Shown in pieces: positions 17,361 through 21,393 of a stretch of DNA of 21,393 nt. Position numbers and translations under genes: made by a program. This stretch comes from Chara braunii (Eukaryota; Streptophyta; Charophyceae; Charales; Characeae), in contig BFEA01000151.1 in the NCBI GenBank assembly GCA_003427395.1, positions 823,393-844,785 on the forward strand, written 5' to 3'. Position 1 is the first letter of the stretch, and each line of letters begins with the position of its first letter. The notes under the pieces are model-generated. The model was not told the origin of the DNA and did no database searches. It saw only the letters and a program-made list of their open reading frames with translations.

Positions 17361-17696
17361 AAGGGTTGAACCAAACATTGCACGTGAAAAGTCAATTAAG
17401 TAAAGGGCAAAAAAGGGCAGGGGGTGATATGCATGCGGAATTGGCAGGACCTGAGAAAGGCCGGGAGGAATGACCCGAGAAGAATGCATGTGAATTTGGC
17501 TATGTCTGAGTTTTCGGGGAGAGGAAAAATTGTACTGAAAATGTGTGAACATCCTAAGAGTAATAAACGAGACGAAACCAAAAGGATTCCTGCTTGTGAA
17601 TGTTTTCTCAATAAAATGGGAAGATAGATTTGAGATTATGAATGCAGCCTTCAAGACATTGTCGAGAGCGAGAAATAACGTACAATGAAAAACTAG

Positions 17697-18179
17697 ATGC
17701 AGGGCATGGTTGTGGTCAGACCCCTCCAAGGGGCGATGCTAGCCGACTTGATGAGGGAAAGAGACACCAAGTTGCCTAAGCTTCTTGACGTGTTACTAGC
17801 TCACACCTGGAGGAAGCCATGGCGAATGAACCTTGCAACATCCGTCGCCAAAATCTCCCTTTTACCGCAGTCCCTGGGGAGGGTGATGGGCTCGTCGTCC
17901 TCTCTTTTGGGGGACGATACCGGAGGTTGTTGGGAAACGCTTGGGTATTTGGGAGTTCCAGTGAGAAAGAGATACAGCTGCGAGATGGACGTTGATGCAC
18001 AGAGAGTGTTACGCACTCGTTACAAAGAGATTATTGAGCATGGGGACGTTACGCAATCCAAAGGAAACCCGAAACAAAACCTTGATCCCTCCATACCCTC
18101 CCCCGCCCCAAGGGGCGAAAACTTAAAGAAAGGACGCAAGGAAAGGGTGGGAAAGACAAAAAGGGCCCTGGCAAGCTAA
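17697..18179 (+). pseudogene. C5-cytosine DNA methyltransferase-like N-terminal fragment
   Basis: ATG at 17697 opens 160 codons. Residues 78-125 fit the start of the C5-methyltransferase fold: GG-CWETLGYLG has the GG-x8-G spacing of motif I, SCEMD gives the acidic residue of motif II that contacts the SAM ribose, and EHGDVT matches motif III. The glycine-rich start of motif I is damaged: the frame reads MGSSSSLLGDD, whereas the +2 frame over 17888-17911 reads GLVVLSFGG, like the usual LxLFxG. Two compensating small indels would explain this. The protein then turns into a Lys/Pro-rich tail; the catalytic Pro-Cys motif IV, motif VI and target-recognition domain are absent. Such enzymes methylate cytosine at C5 in nuclear DNA; this fragment could not. 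Methyltransferase genes captured by retrotransposons are known in charophytes and dinoflagellates, but here the link to the element is only proximity. Confidence 0.45.
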
Positions 18180-18250
18180 CTACTCATTCCATCCCACTCC
18201 TCTCCCTTGCCTGTCTATCACTCCAAAATTCCGACTGACTATGGATTGGT

Positions 18251-18284
18251 GCGCGATGAGGACATCACGAATGAGTGGGGGGAA
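18251..18284 (+). repeat. right copy of the GCGCGATGaGGACATCaCG motif
   Basis: It matches 17066-17100 in direct orientation. Immediately upstream both copies also share a GA(C/T)(C/T)(A/G)GT-like run. Together the copies bracket the methyltransferase-like ORF. Confidence 0.6.
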
Positions 18285-18783
18285 TATATCGGGACTGGTG
18301 AGTCCCGAATGATTTCCCGTTACTCAAGAGACTGCATATGACCAATTTGTGCACAGCAGAGAAAACCGGAGGCAGGAATGCTGAAAAGATTGGAAGCATG
18401 GGCACAGGCAGTAGGAAGCTAGAGGTTGCCCAGGGTCGTCAGGACCGCCAAACTAGAAAAGGATGGTCTAAGCAGGAAACGGCAAAGGACTGCGAGAGAA
18501 TAGCAGGGGCGACTCTTTCCCCGAAGGACGGAGAAGGGCCGCCGGGAAGTCGGGAGTAGCATAGGAGGTGCGCAGCAAGGGAAGGAAGGAAGTAGGAAGA
18601 GACAGGGCGCAAGGCGCTGACGCGATGCGGCGGCAGAAGGGCCGAGGAAACCGCAGGGTAGGTGGGAGCCGGCACCCGGAACAGAATAGCATGCGGGACG
18701 CAATAGGAGTAAGGAGCGGAGCTCGCTGTAAGACGGAAGGACGTCAGGAGCACCAAGGAAAAACGTGGTACAGGTGGGGCAGG
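18285..18783. other. no gene seen; purine- and GC-rich
   Basis: Open frames on both strands overlap each other (for example 18419-18952 antisense and 18568-18966 sense) and reflect GC-rich, stop-poor sequence. No domain is seen in any of them. Confidence 0.5.
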
Positions 18784-18990
18784 AGTGCCAGGGACCACAT
18801 GGGATCGAGGGACGGGGCGGTACCATCAGGACAAAGTGTCGGGGACCGCGCGGGATCAGGGGACGGCGTGGTGCCGGCAGGGCAAAGTACCGAGGACCGC
18901 GTGAGACCAAGGGAAAGACGTAATGCAGGCGGACCGAAGTGTCGGGGACCACGTGGGTCTAGATAAAATGGCGGCACCAGCGGAACCACT
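18784..18990. repeat. GC-rich 51-bp minisatellite, about four units
   Basis: AGTG(C/T)C(A/G)GGGACC(A/G)C recurs at 18784, 18835, 18886 and 18938 (periods 51, 51, 52), with a variant at 19025. Units 2 and 3 also share CGG/GCAGG(G)CAAAG. The 51-bp period keeps a frame open on the + strand (18568-18966), which explains that frame without a gene. Confidence 0.85.
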
Positions 18991-19490
18991 AGCAGATTGG
19001 GTGTCGACGGAATAAAAATAAAAAAGTGTCAGGAGCCACGGACAGGGGCCGAAGGTCGGGGCCATCAGCGGAATAATCGGCGACCAGCCCAAGGAGGAGG
19101 GCGCGCGAGAGCGGGTCGTGAAACGGGATGACGTCGGAAAAAGGGGAGGGGCTAGGAACAATAAGAAAAAGAAGAGAAGTCGAGCGCTGACGGAAGTTGT
19201 CAACGGAACGGAGGAGACGGGCGTGAGACGGAATAGACGGAGGGTACCTGGGGTGACCCAAAGGGACTATGGATCAAGTGCAACGACGATAAAAATAAAA
19301 TAACATAATATCAGGTGGACGGGACCGCCCACGCCAGGGATCCGGATGAAAATGATGAGTGACGCCGCGGCAAGCGGCGGCGGGAGGTGCCGAAGGGAAA
19401 AGAGGGGGGGATAACGGTAGAGGAGGCCGGCCAGTAGTCCGGGTTATTCCGGACCAGCCAGGCCAAAAAAAACGAAGTTCCGAGGGCTCC
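18991..19490. other. no convincing gene
   Basis: Purine-rich + strand with A-rich patches (AATAAAAATAAAAAA near 19010 and AAAAATAAAATAACATAAT near 19291). These could be the tails of reverse-transcribed inserts, but no target duplication was seen. Confidence 0.4.
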
Positions 19491-19895
19491 ATGTGGAGAG
19501 AAGACTGGTTGGAGAAAATCGCAGCAAGGGGGTTTCAAACTGGAAGCAGCGGCAACAAAAAGGAGCCCCTTTGGCCTTGGGGGTGCCACTACTGCAGTCC
19601 GAGGTGCAACGGCCATATGCCGGCTGCAAATCAGGCCTTGGGAAAGGTCCAACAGCTAGAAAAGGGAGAAATAGTTGTTGGACACTTGTCCCAACAGTAA
19701 ATGAGAAAGGAAAGGAGAAAAAGGGGGGAGAATGAGACAAAGGAGGAAGGAGTGGAGGAAAAAGTGCCGCCAGGTTGGGACTGCAGCAGTAGGGAGTGGC
19801 AGGTCTCAATGATAACCTCATCCCTCCTAGATCCTAGGAGGGCAGTCTGGATTGCAGAGATAAGGTCCTTGGGGCATTATCTCTACAATATCTGA
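19491..19895 (+). CDS. uncertain ORF with one in-frame TAA
   Basis: From ATG at 19491 (MWREDWLEKI) one frame is open to TGA at 19893-19895, apart from TAA at 19698-19700. The first part has a Cys/His cluster C-H-Y-C-S-P-R-C-x2-H at about 19587-19616, which could bind zinc but lacks the second half of a standard finger. The second part is Lys/Glu-rich and then ends with DPRRAVWIAEIRSLGHYL. I do not recognise it. Two hairpins overlap its end. It may be a decayed gag-like piece or not a gene. Confidence 0.25.
19822..19842. repeat. 8-bp stem hairpin
   Basis: CCCTCCTA (19822-19829) pairs perfectly with TAGGAGGG (19835-19842) over a 5-nt loop. A second hairpin starts 14 bp downstream. Confidence 0.7.
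19856..19884. repeat. 8-bp stem hairpin
   Basis: AGAGATAA (19856-19863) pairs perfectly with TTATCTCT (19877-19884) over a 13-nt loop. It ends just before the stop of the uncertain ORF and an A-rich stretch. Confidence 0.7.
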
Positions 19896-20559
19896 ATTTA
19901 AGCAACAAAAATAAAGAAAAATGTTGATGTGAGTTGGTCGGCTCATTTTTGGGCCTTAGATCTGAAATCTGGTCTTGCGGAGGAGGAGATCTAGCCTTTT
20001 TTTGTAGGCTGACACAAAACGGCTAGCTCCGGAATGAGTTGGCAGCAAAATGGAGGAAAAACAAAGAGAGGAACAAGACAAAACTGCGTATTTGGCCCAA
20101 GGATTGGGCCAGATACACCAAAAAAATCAAAAATTGAAGTAAAAGGCTCAACTTTGGGGCAAGGGGAGCTTGGGGCAGCTCGGAATGATGAGGACCATGG
20201 ATCTCAGCCAAATCCAAGGCTGAGATCTGTGCCGCCACTTGGAAAAATGCAACGGACTACCCAAAGGAGGCCTAGACCAAGAAAAAGGCGAAAAATGGGC
20301 CTTGAGGCCCTCAATTTTCAGTAAAGGCTGCATTTTGGGAAAGGGTACTCCAAAAGGCAGCACTTTTTGAGGTAAAAAGGGGCCGGGGTAGGCCAAGGGG
20401 TAGTCCGAGAGAGTACCAGCCTCTCGAACTGTATGTACCTAGCCAAAATGAGGCCCAGGTACCTCCGGATAGGCCAAAACCGGAAATTTGGCCTTGGGGG
20501 TACCTCGGCCCACCTAGAGGCACTTGGAGAGGCCTAGAGGTTGGGCGGTGCACCTGTTC
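19896..20559. other. no gene seen; hairpin-rich segment
   Basis: The + frame at 20034-20324 is basic and low-complexity. Perfect dyads at 20094-20110 (GGCCCAA-GGA-TTGGGCC), 20200-20227 and 20297-20310 (GGGCC-TTGA-GGCCC) suggest a structured transcript or a repeat family. GGCC and TTGG words are frequent throughout. Confidence 0.45.
20200..20227. repeat. perfect 10-bp stem hairpin, 8-nt loop
   Basis: GATCTCAGCC (20200-20209), loop AAATCCAA, GGCTGAGATC (20218-20227). This is the strongest hairpin in the right half of the window. No T-run follows, and the host appears eukaryotic, so I do not call it a terminator. Confidence 0.85.
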
Positions 20560-20611
20560 CAGCCTACATAAGCTGGAGCTGCAGGCCGCCACTCTCATTT
20601 GAGCATGAGAG
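20559..20611 (+). promoter_or_regulatory. possible TATA-like element followed by a leader hairpin
   Basis: TACATAAG at 20565-20572 sits in the loop of a small CCAGC/GCTGG dyad. CTCTCAT (20592-20598) and ATGAGAG (20605-20611) form a 7-bp stem about 25-30 bp downstream, where a start site would lie. The following 350 bp are purine-rich without a gene, like an untranslated leader. Suggestive only. Confidence 0.25.
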
Positions 20612-20974
20612 GTGCCCATGCTGCCCAAATGAGTCTAGGAGAGAGTCCGAGTGGAAGTGAAGCAAGGGAGTGAGAGTCGGAGCTACCCTGGAGTCTGGCT
20701 ATGGTGATAGGGCTGAGGGAGGAGGTATAGAGGCTAGAGAAAGGCAAGGGAAGTGATTCGCCGTAGCCCTCAGGCTGTGAGGTAGGAGGAGAGGCTCAAA
20801 GGGGTCCCCTTAGCCCTTCTAGAGGGAAGGACTCCACAACCTTAGAAGTAGGAACCTGCCATAGCCAAAGGAGAGGTGTGAGGGAAGGAGGAGAGAGCTT
20901 GGGAGAGAGGAAAAGCCATACTCTCGAGGCGAGGACCAAGCATTGGGAATCCACTGCCTACAGACCAGCGAGAG
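20612..20974 (+). other. purine-rich stretch without a gene, ending at a splice-donor-like site
   Basis: GAG|GTGAGT places a strong donor-like GT at 20975-20976. Upstream there is no long frame; downstream comes a polypyrimidine tract. It could be a 5' leader exon and the start of an intron of a gene or element lying to the right of the window. Confidence 0.3.
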
Positions 20975-21000
20975 GTGAGTGAAAAAGGAGGGAGGCCTCC

Positions 21001-21165
21001 TCCTTCTTCTTCTTCTTCTTCTTCTTCTTCTTTCTTTTCTCCTTCTTCTCTCCTTCTTCTTTCTTCCTTTTCTTCTTCCTGTTCTTTTTTTTTCTTCTTC
21101 TTCTTCCTCTTCTTCTTCCTGATCTTTTCTATCTCCCTCTCCTCCTCCTCACCCCTCCTCCTCTT
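21001..21165. repeat. TTC/CTT-rich polypyrimidine microsatellite
   Basis: A nearly pure pyrimidine tract made mainly of CTT/TTC triplets, with CCT variants towards the right. The open frame through it (Ser/Phe/Leu) is a product of the repeat. Confidence 0.95.
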
Positions 21166-21183
21166 GTCGAAACTGCGATTTTT

Positions 21184-21393
21184 GTTGATTTGGGTGCTGG
21201 GGTGTGTTGCGCTTCACCTTGGGATACTTCGGTGATGTTTTCCCTAGTGTAGATGATGTCAAACTTGTCATTTTATTGATTTGGGTGTCGAGGTGTGTTG
21301 CGCTTCACCTTGGGATACTTCGGCGATGTTTCCCCTAGTGTAGATGATGTCAAACTTGTCATTTTGATGATTTGGGTGTTGGGGTGTGTTGCG
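21184..21393. repeat. 92-bp tandem repeat, about 2.3 units, running off the window
   Basis: TTGATTTGGGTG begins units at 21184 and 21276, and the TGATTTGGG core recurs at 21369, always 92 bp apart. Units 1 and 2 differ at only a handful of positions by eye. Such close copies imply recent amplification or homogenisation, as in a satellite array. Confidence 0.95.

Noticed and set aside
16836-17729. 297-codon antisense open frame
   Set aside because: No motif, composition biased to Ser/His/Phe, and it spans a tandem repeat and non-coding DNA.
18419-18966. Overlapping open frames on both strands
   Set aside because: They follow from the GC-rich 51-bp repeat and its flanks; none has a domain.
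20200-20227. Rho-independent terminator
   Set aside because: There is no U-run after the hairpin and no sign of a bacterial context.
20975-21235. Ser/Phe/Leu open frame
   Set aside because: It is the translation of a TTC/CTT microsatellite.

Overview
This is eukaryotic repeat-rich DNA, not a compact prokaryotic segment. It holds a decayed Ty3/Gypsy-type LTR retrotransposon coding block on the + strand, many micro- and minisatellites, long stretches with no gene, and three isolated N bases inside the element. From memory only, the wording of Gag and Pol resembles elements of large charophyte-alga genomes (Chara-like). I cannot test this, so the organism call is tentative; a basidiomycete or other plant-lineage host is not excluded.

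Layout. 1-590: a 54-bp minisatellite cut by the left edge, then a (TC)19 tract. 591-3457: mostly non-coding, with two hairpins, a possible short exon and a possible decayed ORF (about 2559-2996). 3458-6859: the most unusual part, four head-to-tail diverged copies of one unrecognised gene of 248-270 codons, starting about 870-900 bp apart. Every copy is broken only by in-frame stop codons, with no frameshift. 6986-7225: a small very basic ORF. 7337-13720: gag, protease, reverse transcriptase, RNase H and integrase, with most catalytic residues recognisable, but interrupted by six frame changes (all in the -1 direction) and two in-frame stops. 13721-14171: a non-coding stretch with a 67-bp duplication. 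14172-14828: a further ORF downstream of pol with an NLS-like basic patch, acidic middle and aromatic-rich C-terminus. 14829-17696: no convincing gene, several short tandem repeats. 17697-18179: an ORF whose middle resembles the SAM-binding half of a C5-cytosine DNA methyltransferase, cut off before the catalytic motif. 18180-19490: mainly non-coding, with a GC-rich 51-bp minisatellite. 19491-19895: an uncertain ORF. 19822-20620: a cluster of perfect short hairpins. 20975-21165: a donor-like GTGAGT followed by a long TTC/CTT tract. 21184-end: a 92-bp tandem repeat running off the window.

How it fits together. Four paralogues, a basic ORF, gag-pol and a downstream ORF all lie on one strand and share a purine-rich sense strand. 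They could be one large retroelement with accessory genes, or an element next to a local gene array. I could not find a pair of LTRs, a primer-binding site or target-site duplications, so the element's borders are unknown. Nothing here looks able to make intact proteins as printed; some frame breaks sit in homopolymer runs and may be assembly errors rather than biology.
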